This document shows positions 1 through 11,900 of a stretch of DNA of 64,000 nucleotides, piece after piece. Source of the stretch: Bombyx mori (taxonomy: Eukaryota > Arthropoda > Insecta > Lepidoptera > Bombycidae); contig NC_085111.1 in the NCBI RefSeq assembly GCF_030269925.1, forward strand, positions 6,192,142-6,256,141, written 5' to 3'. The first letter of the stretch is position 1; every line of letters starts with the position of its first letter. The notes under the pieces were generated by a model, which saw only the letters and a list, made by a program, of their open reading frames with translations, was not told the DNA's origin and did not search any database. The translations under genes were made by a program, and so were the position numbers.

Positions 1-1791
1 CAAGCATACTGGCGACTAGCTAGGACTCTCAAATCCGAAACTACCGCTACTATGCCTCCCCTCGTACGCCCTTCAGGCCAACCACCGGCATTCGATGACG
101 AAGACAAGGCTGAGCTGCTGGCCGATGCACTGCAAGAGCAGTGCACCACCAGCACTCAACACGCGGACCCCGAACACACCGAGTTAGTCGACGGGGAGGT
201 CGAGCGCAGAGCTTCCCTGCCGCCCTCGGACGCGTTACCCCCCATTACCACCGACGAAGTTAGAGACGCGATCCACAACCTACAACCTAGGAAGGCACCC
301 GGCTCCGACGGCATCCACAACCGCGCGCTTAAACTCTTGCCAGTCCAACTGATAGCAATGTTGGCTACAATTTTAAATGCCGCTATGACGCACTGCATCT
401 TTCCCGCGGTGTGGAAAGAAGCGGACGTTATCGGTATACATAAGCCGGGCAAACCGACAAACGAAACTTCTAGTTACCGTCCGATTAGTCTCCTCTCGAC
501 GATAGGAAAAATTTACGAACGGCTCCTTAGGAAACGCCTCTGGGATTTTGTTACCGCGAACAAAATTCTCATAGACGAACAGTTCGGATTCCGCTCAAAA
601 CACTCGTGCGTACAACAAGTGCACCGCCTCACGGAGCACATTCTGATAGGACTAAATAGGCGTAAACAAATCCCGACCGGCGCCCTCTTCTTCGACATCG
701 CGAAGGCGTTCGACAAAGTCTGGCACAACGGTTTAATTTATAAACTGTACAACATGGGAGTGCCAGACAGACTCGTGCTCATCATACGAGACTTCTTGTC
801 GAACCGCTCGTTTCGATATCGAGTAGAGGGAACTCGTTCTCGTCCCCGTCAACTGACCGCCGGAGTCCCGCAAGGCTCCGCGCTCTCCCCGTTATTATTT
901 AGTTTGTATATCAATGATATACCCCGGTCTCCGGAGACCCATCTAGCGCTCTTCGCCGATGACACGGCTATCTACTACTCGTGTAGGAAGATGTCGCTGC
1001 TTCATCGGCGACTCCAGATCGCAGTAGCCACCCTGGGACAGTGGTTCCGGAAGTGGCGAATAGACATCAACCCCACGAAAAGCGCAGCGGTGCTCTTCAA
1101 AAGGGGTCGCCCTCCGAACATCACTTCGAGCATCCCACTCCGTAGTAGGCGCGCAAACACCTCCGCCGTTAGTCCCATCACTCTCTTTGGCCAGCCCATT
1201 CCGTGGGTCTCGAAGGTCAAATATCTAGGCGTCACCCTCGACAGAGGGATGACATTCCGTCCCCATATAAAAACGGTACGCGACCGCGCCGCGTTTATTC
1301 TAGGACGACTCTATCCAATGCTTTGTAGTCGAAGCAAACTGTCCCTCCGTAATAAGGTAACTCTCTACAAAACTTGTATACGCCCCGTCATGACGTATGC
1401 AAGCGTAGTGTTCGCTCACGCAGCCCGCACCAACTTGAAATCCCTTCAGGTTATTCAATCACGATTCTGCAGGATAGCCGTCGGAGCGCCTTGGTTCCTT
1501 AGGAATGTGGATCTCCACGACGACCTGGAGCTCGACTCTTTTAGTAAGTATCTACAGTCGGCATCGCTGCGCCATTTTGAGAAGGCGGCACGACATGAGA
1601 ACCCTCTCATCGTAGCCGCTGGAAATTACATACCCGACCCAGTAGACCGAATGGTAAACCGTCGACGTCGCCCAAAGCACGTCATTACGGATCCTCCTGA
1701 TCCATTAACGGTGCTTTTAGGCACCACAAGCACCGGTCACCGTCCTCGTCGAACCCGTCGCTTGCGACGAAGGGCTCGACGAGCGAACTAA
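1..1791 (+). CDS. Reverse transcriptase (ORF2) of jockey-clade LINE, C-terminal part
   Basis: An uninterrupted frame runs from base 1 to the stop at 1789-1791; the first Met is at base 52, giving 579 residues. Because the frame is open upstream, that Met is probably internal. Counting from it, the linker has SDGIHN and the RT core has YRPISLL, then FFDIAKAFDKVWH with the first catalytic Asp at about 215. PQGSALSPLLF follows, then the FADD box at 301-304 with the catalytic Asp pair. The C-terminal part has RPVMTYAS, typical of jockey-type ORF2. The last 40 residues are very Arg-rich. No stop or frameshift is visible, so this part could still be functional, but the missing 5' end prevents a verdict. 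It would make cDNA by target-primed reverse transcription in the nucleus. Confidence 0.9.
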   Translation, partial: QAYWRLARTLKSETTATMPPLVRPSGQPPAFDDEDKAELLADALQEQCTTSTQHADPEHTELVDGEVERRASLPPSDALPPITTDEVRDAIHNLQPRKAPGSDGIHNRALKLLPVQLIAMLATILNAAMTHCIFPAVWKEADVIGIHKPGKPTNETSSYRPISLLSTIGKIYERLLRKRLWDFVTANKILIDEQFGFRSKHSCVQQVHRLTEHILIGLNRRKQIPTGALFFDIAKAFDKVWHNGLIYKLYNMGVPDRLVLIIRDFLSNRSFRYRVEGTRSRPRQLTAGVPQGSALSPLLFSLYINDIPRSPETHLALFADDTAIYYSCRKMSLLHRRLQIAVATLGQWFRKWRIDINPTKSAAVLFKRGRPPNITSSIPLRSRRANTSAVSPITLFGQPIPWVSKVKYLGVTLDRGMTFRPHIKTVRDRAAFILGRLYPMLCSRSKLSLRNKVTLYKTCIRPVMTYASVVFAHAARTNLKSLQVIQSRFCRIAVGAPWFLRNVDLHDDLELDSFSKYLQSASLRHFEKAARHENPLIVAAGNYIPDPVDRMVNRRRRPKHVITDPPDPLTVLLGTTSTGHRPRRTRRLRRRARRAN

Positions 1792-2008
1792 CCCATAGAC
1801 ACAGCCCACTGAGTTTCTCGCCGGATCTTCTCAGTGGGTCGCGTTTCCGATCCGGTGGTAGATTCAGCGAAGCACTGCTCTTGCTAGGGTCAGTGTTAGC
1901 AACTCTCCGGTTGAGCCCCGCGAGCTCACCTACTAACGTTAGGGTGAAGCTGAAATAGCCTCTCAAGGCTATCAGCATAGGTAGGGAAAAAAAGAAAAAA
2001 AAAAAAAA
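1..2008 (+). mobile_element. Jockey-clade non-LTR retrotransposon (LINE), copy 1, 5' part outside window
   Basis: The element enters from the left edge with its ORF2 frame already open at base 1, so its endonuclease part lies outside the window. It holds the reverse-transcriptase ORF to 1791, a 3' untranslated region of about 200 bases, and an A-rich tail at about 1985-2008. The UTR carries a short inverted pair, CCCACTGAG and CTCAGTGGG, around the GCCGGATCTT block. The same UTR recurs at 6322-6534, 15361-15575, 54780-54870 and 58068-58262, which defines the family. Clade assignment rests on the RT sequence type and the A-tailed 3' end. The family name is unknown to me. Confidence 0.9.
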
Positions 2009-2053
2009 AAGCCCCTCCTTCCTGAGCCCTTACTCGCCTGACACCTATCCTGG
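2009..2053. other. Short unique stretch between LINE tail and SINE
   Basis: Forty-five bases between the A-rich tail of LINE copy 1 and the T run of the next Bm1 copy. No feature is seen. Confidence 0.5.
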
Positions 2054-2504
2054 TTTTTTTTTATTTTATTTTTATTGCTTAGATGAGTGGACGATCTCAC
2101 AGCCCACCTGGTGTTAAGTGGTTACTGGAGCCCATAGATATCTACAACGTAAATGCGCCACCCACCTTGAGATATAAGTTCTAAGGTCTCAATTATAGTT
2201 ACAACGGCTGCCCCACCCTTCAAACCGAAACGCATTACTGCTTCACGGCAGAAATAGGCAGGGTGGTGGTACCCACCCGTGCGGACTCACAAGAGGTCCT
2301 ACCACCAGTAATTACGCAAATTATAATTTTGCGGGTTTCATTTTTATTACACGATGTTATTCCTTCACCGTGGAAATCAATCGTGAACATTTGTTGAGTA
2401 CGTATTTCATTAGAAAAATTGGTACCCGCCAGCGAGATTCGAACACCGGTGCATCGCTCAACACGAATGCACCGGACGTCTTATCCGTTAGGCCACGACG
2501 ACTT
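2054..2504 (-). repeat. Bm1-type SINE, full length
   Basis: Read on the - strand it starts with a tRNA-like head (about 2423-2504), with an A-box-like TGGCCTAACGGATAAGACG and a B box GGTGTTCGAATC. The body follows with CGTGAAGCAGTAATGCGTTT and ATCTCAAGGTGGGTGGCGC, then a tail with GGGCTGTGAG and CAATAAAAATAAAA. Four copies in this window retain the head. The head explains Pol III transcription in this SINE class (established knowledge). Orientation is set by the A-rich tail at the low-coordinate end. Confidence 0.9.
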
Positions 2505-2795
2505 CACTTGGTTAAAGTAATGAAAAAAAAATTGATAGTGTAGACCATAGATTTTACGCCTGGGAGCCCTGGTCATTCGCTTCTCAAGCTTGTCCATCGG
2601 CGCCAATTAAAAGAAACTTCAGATATTTAAAGTCTGCACATTAAAAATAAAAACTTTTTGTGATCTTCTAAAGCATAATATATATAAAGGCATATAATAT
2701 ATCTGGTAGCTATTATATTTAATAGTACAAAAAAAATATTTTCAAATAGTCGGGAAAGAGGCAAAAAATCCTCAAGATTAAATTAGAGAATTTTT

Positions 2796-3043
2796 ACTAG
2801 TGGTAGGACCTCATGTGAGTCCCCACTGGTAGGTACCACCACCCTGCCAATTTCTGCCGTGAAGCAGTAATGCGTTTCGACTTGAAGGGTGGGGCAGCCG
2901 TTGTAACTATACTGAGACCTTACAACTTATATCTCAAGGTTGATGGCGCATTTATGTTGTAAATGACTGTGGGATCCAGTAACCACTTAACACCAAGTGG
3001 GCTGTGAGCTCGTCCACCCGTCCGTAAGCAATACAAAAAAAAA
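2796..3043 (+). repeat. Bm1-type SINE, 5' truncated
   Basis: Begins at GGTAGGACCTC and ends in GCAATACAAAAAAAAA. The tRNA-like head is missing. About 300 bases separate it from the oppositely oriented full copy at 2054-2504, so the two form an imperfect inverted pair. Confidence 0.88.
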
Positions 3044-4692
3044 TTATAAAGGCGCAGAACTTATTAGCAACACAATACGTCTTATACCTGTACCAAGTTT
3101 TATTAAAAATTAAATATATATATATATATAAAACAGAATACAGAAATGTGTTACGGATGTTCTTATCATAAGAGAATTTCTAGTTCAAACAACGCAGCAT
3201 TGTGAATACAAGACTCCCTGATCCTCGCAGCCTTACAGCGATAAGGCGGGCCAGTTCAAATAAAATGAATAATTCGGGGCCGAGTTAGTTTGGAAAAATA
3301 TTATCATTTTTCCAAACTTGAAAGCAGCTATTCGTCCTCAACATATAAGTGGCAGACTCTGCCAAGTAAACGCCATTGGAGTCCCCTCTTCCTGCTTTAA
3401 TTTCCTCAAATTCCCCCTGTTATTTCAATTACGTACGCAATCGACGTACTGTAAATCTCCTTTTGCTATAAACGATCTGTATTTTTCTGTCGGAGAGCAA
3501 TCACACATTACATTCTGAAAGGCAATATCCTGATTCATTTAATCGAGCTGATACCTAAAATTCAAGACGAGATTTATCTTATAGACTCCAAAAATTCCTT
3601 AAGCTAAAGCGGGCCAAAGGATCGTCTTCGAATCTAAGCTGATACAAAATCATTAAAACTAACTTAGTTCACGAAGTCTAGTTTTCATAATTCGTATTAA
3701 AGTTATTGATATTAGATAATTCGAACGAACATTCAATATTTGAAGCCTAGATTAATCTGCAGAAGTGTTTCGACAGAAACAAACGGATTTCATAACGTAT
3801 CAATGATCTTTACATGAGTAATTTCCGAAAGCAATATACTTCAATTGAATCATATTAACATCTTTGACCGCACGGTTTCTGTCCCGGAAATTGTAACGAA
3901 TTGAATTTATTTTTACTAGCTATGCAGTTACAGTGTGCTCATAAAGAAAATGATTCGTTTGAGATACGTTCTTCTATATGATTCATTTACGGAGGACGAC
4001 GTCCTTAGAAACGCCATACCTCATACAAGACGCACTGAAATCTTATCTATCTATCCTACTCTAACTTGTCAAGCCTTGAATAAGCAAGACCGAAACACAG
4101 TACAGTCTGATGACGACTTATACCTCTTTGTTCATTGTGACATGTGATGCTTATAATCAGTTATCTGGGTCAAATGCATGTGCATATCACGCGGTCCGTG
4201 TCGTGGGTATTGTTAGAATTTTCACAAGCATATTCATCAGGAATGTTTTTATAGTTTTCCTGTTAAAAAATATATAGAAAAAACCTACTGAAAAATGTTA
4301 CTCAAAAAGGTTTATCGGCTTAAATGAATTGATAAATGTATGATTATTACTTTTTTATAATACAAATTGATAACCTTTTTAAGAAAACCATATTATTATC
4401 ATACGAACGGTGCCAACTACAATCAAAGAGTGCGAGCGGAGAGCTGTTGTCGAATCTAATTATTTAAAAATCTAGTGCAGTCACAAATTAAAATCATAAA
4501 AATATTATATGTAATATTTTATTAAAAATTACCGATCGAATTTACCGTTGTGTGTCGCGCCATCTTTTTGTTGCAACACAATTTGTCCAATTACTTTCAC
4601 TAAAGCCGTGTAGCCCGTGTTGAAACACGTCTCGATACTTCTATTGCCTTTGCCTATTTTAGCTTCTTTCAGTTTCTTTGGATTTCATTATT
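3044..4692. other. Gene-poor AT-rich stretch
   Basis: A short (TA)n run lies at 3116-3130. Two short open frames (3318-3518, 3935-4147) have no recognisable domain and AT-rich codon use like their surroundings. No gene, RNA or transposon was recognised. Confidence 0.5.
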
Positions 4693-4889
4693 CAAAGGTA
4701 GCGGCTTGACTCTGACCCTTTTTTTAACGTAACGAACCGGGTTGTGTCGGACTCCGGCGCCTCTTGAGAGGAAGAGGGGGACGAGGAGGGCCAAGGTAAC
4801 ATTGCTGAAGTCCATGGGCGACGGTAAACACTTACCAGATGGGCCGTATGCTCATCTGCCTATACGGGCAATAAAAAAAAAGAAAAAAA
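4693..4889 (+). repeat. Second SINE-like family, diverged copy
   Basis: It contains AGCGGCTTGACTCTG, then GCTGAAGTCCATGGGCGACGG, and the tail GGGCCGTATGCTC...GGGCAATAAAAAAAAA. The same order recurs at 46527-46637 (+) and 49719-49845 (-). The middle of this copy carries a GAGGAAGAGGGGGACGAGGA purine-rich insertion. The tail resembles that of Bm1 but the body does not. Confidence 0.65.
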
Positions 4890-5839
4890 CCTTCCACCGC
4901 ATCATATACGAGTAAATATCAAGGTTGGCAGCCCTAAAACATGAGGCGATCATCCGGTGAGGAGTTATCCATGCAAAGAAAGTAGCTTATAAATCGGTTT
5001 ACAGAAACATTTCGTCGCTTAAAAACAATGTAATACACACAGAAACGACTTACTCGGTGTTATTAAACTGAAGTGTATGGATAAATGAGGATATTAATCT
5101 TCTTTATTCAAATATCCGAGACAATGTATCGTTCCAATTGATATCAATAAACAGCTCTTAGACAAAAAATGCATTTGATATCAGTATCTACTTGCTATAT
5201 AATCCAAGTATAGCAACTGTATATACCAAGATGTTGTTTTAATAAGAGAGGGTACGCACACGATTTCATACATGCTTTAAAATTGATAAATTCCATTTTT
5301 CCAAGCAATTTGTATTCTTTGAATATGTATATTCTTTGAATTTCTTTGAATATGATGATGATGTCATATTCTTTGAATATGATTTAAATTATCAGTGAAA
5401 GTGTTTATCTTTGTCTTCAAATCTCGCTATTGAGACGGATTATGTTGACGTTTCGTACTTGCCTTTTGGTAGATAACGGTCATTCGCTTCGAACTTTCTA
5501 GAAAACCGCCCAAATCTCTATGGTCGTGGTATGTGTAAAACAAACTTAATTTGACGGTCAATTGAATAGCAATGAGGCATTTCAGCTTTGACTACAAGGA
5601 ACCTATACAATAGCGGCGTCATGCTGGTTGATTCCGTTGAAAGGTCGACCGTGAATTTTGTTCATTTACAGTTTCCATAGTTACGTGAACAGAATCATTG
5701 CAAACAAGTATTTAAAATGGATTTCAATTTGCCTAAGTAAGGATTACAGTTTTAGCATTGACGATCTTATGCAATGTGACGTCTTCGCAGATGAAAGGTT
5801 TAAATACATTGTAAACTGCGTCACCGTTTTCCAAGGTAT
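4890..5839. other. Gene-poor AT-rich stretch with a local ATTCTTTGAATATG repeat
   Basis: At about 5310-5385 the words ATTCTTTGAAT and GATGATGATG recur several times, a small degenerate tandem array. No gene was seen. The 9-bp target duplication of the next LINE copy begins at 5831. Confidence 0.45.
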
Positions 5840-6322
5840 CTCTACCCGATGATATGTAGGCGAAGTAAAATGTCCCTTAGAAATAAGGTGACACTCTACA
5901 AAAATTGCATACGCCCCGTCATGACCTATGCAAGTGTAGTGTTCGCTCACGCGGCCCGCATACGCCTAAAAACATTTCAAATTATTCAATCCCGTTTTTG
6001 CAGGATAGCCGTCGGAGCCCCGTGGTTCGTCAGGAACGTCGACCTCCATGACGACCTGGACTTAGAGTCCATCAGTAAGTATCTTCAGTCGGCGTCCATG
6101 CGCCACTTCGATAAAGCGGCACGACACGAGAACCCTCTCATCGTGGCCGCCGGTAACTACATTCCCGATCCTGCGGACAGAATGGAAAGCAGTCGACGTC
6201 GCCCAAAACACGTCATCTCGGATCCTCCTGATCCACTAACGGTGCTTTTAGGTACTTCAAGCACCGGTCACCGTTCTCGTCGAACCCGTCGCTCGCGACG
6301 AAGGGCTCGACGAGTAAATTAA
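5840..6322 (+). pseudogene. C-terminal fragment of LINE ORF2
   Basis: The frame encodes only the region after the RT catalytic core: MSLRNKVTLYK, RPVMTYASVVFAHAAR, and the Arg-rich end. It has no RT active site and cannot be functional. It aligns with the last 160 residues of copy 1 with scattered substitutions and no stop. Confidence 0.85.
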
Positions 6323-6534
6323 CTCTCAGACACAGCCCACTGAGTTTCTCGCCGGATCTTCTCAGTGGGTCGCGTTTCCGATCCGGTGGTAGATTCTGCG
6401 AAGCACGGCTCTTGCTAGGGTTCGTGTTAGCAACATCGTCAGGTTTGAGCCCCGTGAGCTCACCTACTAAAGTTAGGGTTACGCTGACATAGCCGCTAGG
6501 GCTATCAGCTTAGGTAGGAAAAAAAAAAAAAAAA
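5840..6534 (+). mobile_element. Jockey-clade LINE, copy 3, 5' truncated, with target site duplication
   Basis: Starts abruptly at the equivalent of RT residue position about 420 of copy 1 and runs through the 3' UTR to an A tail at 6520-6534. The 9-base word CCAAGGTAT occurs directly before it (5831-5839) and directly after the tail (6535-6543). That is a clean target site duplication and fixes both ends. The sequence differs clearly from copies 1 and 2, so it is an older insertion or a sister subfamily. Confidence 0.88.
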
Positions 6535-6545
6535 CCAAGGTATAG

Positions 6546-6735
6546 GTAATATTATAAAGAGGAAAGATTTGTTTGTTTGTTTGTATTGAATAGGCTCCGA
6601 AACTACTGAACCGATTAGAAAAATTCTTTCACTGTTTGGAAGCTACACTATTCCCGAGTGACATAGGGTATAATCTTTTCTGAAAAAAATTAGGGATCCT
6701 TACTAAAACTCTAATAATGTAACCCAAGGTGTAAA
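6546..6735 (-). repeat. Dispersed lepidopteran repeat ending in TTTATAATATTAGTA-type 3' end
   Basis: On the - strand it contains GGATCCCTAATTTTTTT, CGGAGCCTATTCAATAC, the AAACAAACAAACAAATCTTTCCTCTTTATAATATT end, in that order (given here in pieces). The same order is present at 37434-37698 on the + strand. The class is uncertain: LINE 3' end or Helitron-like. Confidence 0.6.
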
Positions 6736-7695
6736 AAAAGTTACCTAAAATATTCTTTACATCGCGTGCCCTGCGAAAACTATTGATGATAGAATAAAGT
6801 AATGTACTTCGACTTTGTAGAACTTGCCTATGAATGTAGCCTTTGTACATAATTTTCCTATTACTCTGTACTATGTCATCTTTTCTGTGTGTACATAAAT
6901 AAATAAAATAAATAGAACACATTATTATTTATAAAAGTGTCGCGACAGCATATGTCTAACTATTATAGTATGCCGCAATGAGTGTTCTTTTATTTAAAAA
7001 AATAAAACAACGTCAAATATCGTTGAAATTTTTGTTAAAGATCCGAGCGGAGCCGGAGCGGGCCGCTTGTATTTCATAAATGTTATCGGACACACAAGTT
7101 CGTCACATTTTTAAATCGTTCAATCTATTTATTTTCCTCATCGCTTTACCGTGCCAACTACTTTCTCAGAAATTTACAATTTGTTTCAAAAACATTTGCG
7201 ATTTGTATACTCCCGCTTGGATATTGGTAAATACAATGCTTAGTGGTTAATACATTACAGAAGGCAAACGGCACGTGCAACGCAATTACTTATTAGTCAC
7301 TTTATTTATGGAATGAATAACCGTCGCATTCAAAAGCAGCGTTGTTTTAAATTGCATTGAGAACATTAAAACACGTATACAATTTCCCCCAACACTGTAC
7401 GAGGGTGTTTAATTTAGAAATCCAAAACACATTTCTTTTCTCGTTCAACTAAGTGTATTTGTAGTTGGTCGAGTTCAGAGACGTGTACTTTATTTCTGGT
7501 GGGCGTCCATGGCAATAAGTAATAAGGTAAACATCGAACGAGTGTCGGTTGTCGCGACGCTAAGCACTATGTTTTTTGTTTCATTTTAAATAATTCAATA
7601 TACTGAATTATTTTTACCCTTTTCTCATCCAAGTCGTCTAAGCAAAACAAGTGAGCGTGAATGGACGTCAATCATTTTGTGAAGACTATGCAATA
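6736..7695. other. No gene seen
   Basis: AT-rich sequence with scattered stops in all frames. No repeat family was recognised before the mariner terminal repeat at 7696. Confidence 0.45.
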
Positions 7696-8960
7696 GGTTG
7701 GGGAAAAAGTCGTTTAGCATTATAGTATGTATGAACTTTTAATAAAATCTCTTTGGCTATATTAAATGTATATGGCTGGTTTTGGTATCATTAAAAGTTT
7801 AAATATTAAAGAAGATAACTTCAAATTCAAATTAGGAAAATGTGTGACTTTTATTTATTTTTCGTACTGTCAAAATGAGTGAATCTAATGAGGTAATACG
7901 ATACATTTTAAAATTTTGCTACAAAAAAGGTAAAAATGCAACGCAAGCCGTGAAAAAAATTTGCGATGCTATGGACCTAGTGCAGTGTCTATGAGAGTAG
8001 CACAAATTTGGTTTAAGCGTTTTCAATCCGGAAATTTTGATGTCAAAGATGCACGTCGCTCTTGTCGCCCTATTGGGGATAAAATGGATGCCATTTTTGG
8101 AAAACTGGAGCAAGATCGGCATATCGGTAGTTAAGACGTAGCTGCAGAACTGGGAATTGACCACAAAACAGTTTTGGCGCATTTGAAAAAAACTGGGTAC
8201 ACAAAAAAGCTGGATATTTAGGTACCTCACGAGCTCACTGAAAGAAACCTAATGAACTGTGTACTCATTTGTGATTCTTTATTACGACGTAATGAAACGG
8301 AACCATTTTTGAAGAAGCTGATTACTGGTGATGAAAAGTGGATCACGTACGACAAGAATGTGCGAAAACGGCCGTGGTCAAAGGCCGGTCAGGCTTCACG
8401 GACTGGCGAAGCCCGGGTTAACTCGCAACAAGGTGATGCTGTGTGTGTGGTGAGATTGGAAAGGAATTCATTATGAGCTGTTACCACCAGGCAGGACCAT
8501 CGATTCTGAACTCTACTGCGAACAACTGATGAGATCAAAGCCAGAAGCTGAGAGAAAGCGGCCGGAATTAAACAGAAGGGGTGCGTTTTTTATAATGATA
8601 ACACTAGACCTCACACATCATTAGCCACTCAGCAAAAATTAAGAGAGCTTGGCTGGGAGGTGTTCATGCATCCGCCGTATAGTCCTGACCTTGCACCTTC
8701 AGATTTCCACCTGTTTCGGGCTCTTCAGAATTCTGTAGGCAGTGTCAGGTTAACATCACGAGAGGACTGCCAAAATCAATTATCGCAGTATTTTGATCAG
8801 AAGCCCCAACATTTCTATAGCAATGGGATCATGTCCCTACAAGATGGCAAAAAATTATCGAACAAAATGGTACCTACATGCTTTAATTAAATGTAAATAA
8901 ACTATTTCAAAAAATGTTGTGCATTTTCTTAAAAAATGCGAAGAAACTTTTTCCCCAACC
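7696..8960 (+). mobile_element. Mariner transposon, inactivated
   Basis: The terminal inverted repeats are GGTTGGGGAAAAAGT at 7696 and its complement ACTTTTTCCCCAACC ending at 8960. TA is present at both flanks, as expected for Tc1/mariner insertion, with one extra base on the right side. The length of 1.27 kb is that of a full mariner. The transposase inside is broken (see the pseudogene entry). Confidence 0.9.
7874..8890 (+). pseudogene. Mariner transposase, multiple lesions
   Basis: The start at 7874 gives MSESNEVIRYILKF. The first catalytic Asp lies in TGDEKWITYD (about 8327-8356). The second is in NDNTRPH (Asp codon 8597-8599) and the third in SPDLAPSDFHLF. The second and third are separated by 34 residues, the D,D34D signature of true mariners. 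Lesions include a frameshift between about 8400 and 8450, a TGG to TGA nonsense change at 8451-8453, and other frame changes in the N-terminal third. The gene is dead, but the catalytic triad remains. Confidence 0.88.
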
Positions 8961-11900
8961 TTATATTATAGATATTTATATACTAGAGATTTTACTGTTA
9001 GCATAAATAACTTTAGACAGGTACTTCAATACTGTAATCATTGAAGAGTTAGATGCACAATATAATACGGTAAACAGTATAGGAGATTCACAAGTCTGCT
9101 ATTATTTTTATTTATTTATTTTTATACTTATTGTACACAAAAGAAAATACAATAAAAACAGATTTAAAGAATTCTAAATACTATGTACAAAGGCGAACTT
9201 AACTCATTCATGAGTTTTCTTCCAGCAAACCATTATCAGAGAGAAATACGATGTATAAGAGGGGAATAGTGTACAATATAAGAGCTATTAAAGCATGATT
9301 TTTAACTAAGCATTAAAAAAATAATCTAACATTAAATGAAAAATACATATAAATAAAAATTATCTACTTTACTCTCATCAACTTGAGACAACGTCATCAA
9401 CTTGCTTTCGTCTATTCGGTTATCCTTGTTCTAAGTATGAATACGTCATCAAGTTTGATTTAAAGTAATTTAAATCGAACCATGACTTTCAGAAAGTTTA
9501 AGGTCTCACTTTTTGTATCATTTAATGATTTAAAATGAATTACTTAGTGCGTGACCATTATAATTTATGTACAATCAACGCTTAATTATAATGTTATCAA
9601 GTTGTTTCCTTTATACCTTGAAAATTCACACAAAACAGTAAGCTATATATCAGATATCCATAATCAGTCATAATCAGTCAGAGGTTATCCTCATAAATAA
9701 CCAAATAGATTTTTTCAAAGAGCAAAAATATTTCCTTCCTATTTCAATGTATTTTTGTTTGGCGGTAACTCGCTCTATATACATAACAAGCCTATTGTTC
9801 TCGTTAATTTGTCAAACGTGTTTACAAGGACTTTTCTGAGAATGTTAACGTCTAAGTTAATTACACTATACAACCAAAAATAGTTCAGATAAGCTCCAAG
9901 ACAAAGACCGTGAACTTAATAATACTATTCTTTCACCTCAATTTGAGCTTTTTTATAGTTTTGAGGAATAACACAAAAATAAATTAATTTCCCCTTTATA
10001 CTCCCCTATTAATAGCAAACTTGATAGCTTTAGAACTTTTCTTTTCACATCTTTTTATATTACACATTGTCCAAGTAACCGTGCGTTTTATATCTTTGCT
10101 TTTTTCTCTTTGCTCTCATAAAACTCATACACCAGTATATACTTGTATTTATGATGCGCATTGTTTGTGCAACTGCTTAAAGAATGCATCAGACTCTTCA
10201 TATATACACCATTTATTAGTGATCTAACCTTTTTTGGCGTCAAATATTTGTCGACAGACCCTTTTGTCTAGGCTTTCATTAACTCGTATGACATAACTTT
10301 TGACACTTCAACACTTTCCAAGTTAATGTAAACAATGTGTAAACAATAAGAGTGTGATTCTCCTACAAAGTTTCTCCAAGTACTCTAGCATCAGAGAGTA
10401 AATAGAATAAGATATCAGCGGCTCGAGGTCGGAGGTGTACAAGTATCTTCTGATTGACAAACTCACCGAGTAAGATCCTTTGGTTCAAATCTGATTATAC
10501 ATATAAACCCTAAAGTAACACGTGGAGATTGATAATATCAGGGCGAAAGGTAATGTAGGTACCAAATAAGTAAATTCCTAAGAGAATGTTTATACAGTTG
10601 TCAAAGACTTTAGCTGTGTGTGTTTCTAGATTTGTCGTTGTCCATGGCCGTCAACTAACAATTACTTCGTTTGCGTACTTAAGTAAGAAGGGTTTTGTAA
10701 TATATGTAGATAGTTGAATAAAACTTGTTTCATCGCGCAGCACTTTATTTTTTTTAACCAAAATACATATATGGTCTTACTTCAATTTATCAAGATGCTT
10801 TCTTTAATATTAGAAGTTAGAATATTAGAACTTTGGAAGTTGTTTATTTTATAACTAAGATTTTTTTTCGTGCTTCGCTAATCTTCTGTACAACAGGTAG
10901 AAAGAAACCTTGATAATAATACATAAAAAATTGATTATCTAACTAAATAAACAGAATAAAAACTTTTTAAATTGTCGTTTACTTAACGTTTCTTGTGATC
11001 TGGTTGCCAGTGACGCGTTTTATATCCATTGTAAATTGGCAAGGGCAATATAAATTGTTAAAACGCTCAGTCGTAATGGAAGTTATCCTTTCCGTATCGC
11101 TGACCCGGTGGAAAGTTTTATAACAAAATGCGAACGAAAAACGTATCTTTAAAATAGCAATAAAACAGTTTTAACATTTTTTCCTACCTAATCGCTGGTC
11201 GGCTATTTGAATCGGAATCAAAACTAATAAAATTAGCCGCATTCGCATTAATAAAAATTTGAGAATCACCTTTCTCATTTAATTTAATTTCAAACAGTCA
11301 TACAATAACTTTATCATAGATTTAATATTCAATAAGGCAGTAATTAAGGGATTGCAAGCATGAAAATCAGACGTTTCCGCGTATTCCTTTTATTTCATCA
11401 ATTTAGTTATCCATAATAATTTAGTTTACCATAGCCATTAAAATTGTTTTTAGTTGGTTTACGTAAAAGGCCAAAAAGATGAAACGGGGCAGAAAAATTA
11501 TTAAATTATCTATTATATTGCAAAAGCGAAGGGACCAAGGCCATTTAATTTCGTTATGGGGTGAGACTTTGAGGGGTTTTCATCCCCACATTATCACCCT
11601 CGCTCGGATATGACCGTGACCTCGATGAAACCTTGAAATACGACGAAATTCAACCATACTGGTATAAGTAATTTTTGTTAGTAAGAATAAGAAAATAACA
11701 AACCTTGCTATTTTTATTGATTGTTCACATTACAGATATGTGTAAATTGATTCAACCAACTCGCTTAAGAAATATTTATAAAATTCCGTAATCACATCAT
11801 GTTATTATTTGTCTACATATGGCATCATACATACATTTATATTATCTATTTCGTCTCGGTACTGTAATAAAATGTCACCTTTCGATGTTAATGAAAAGGA

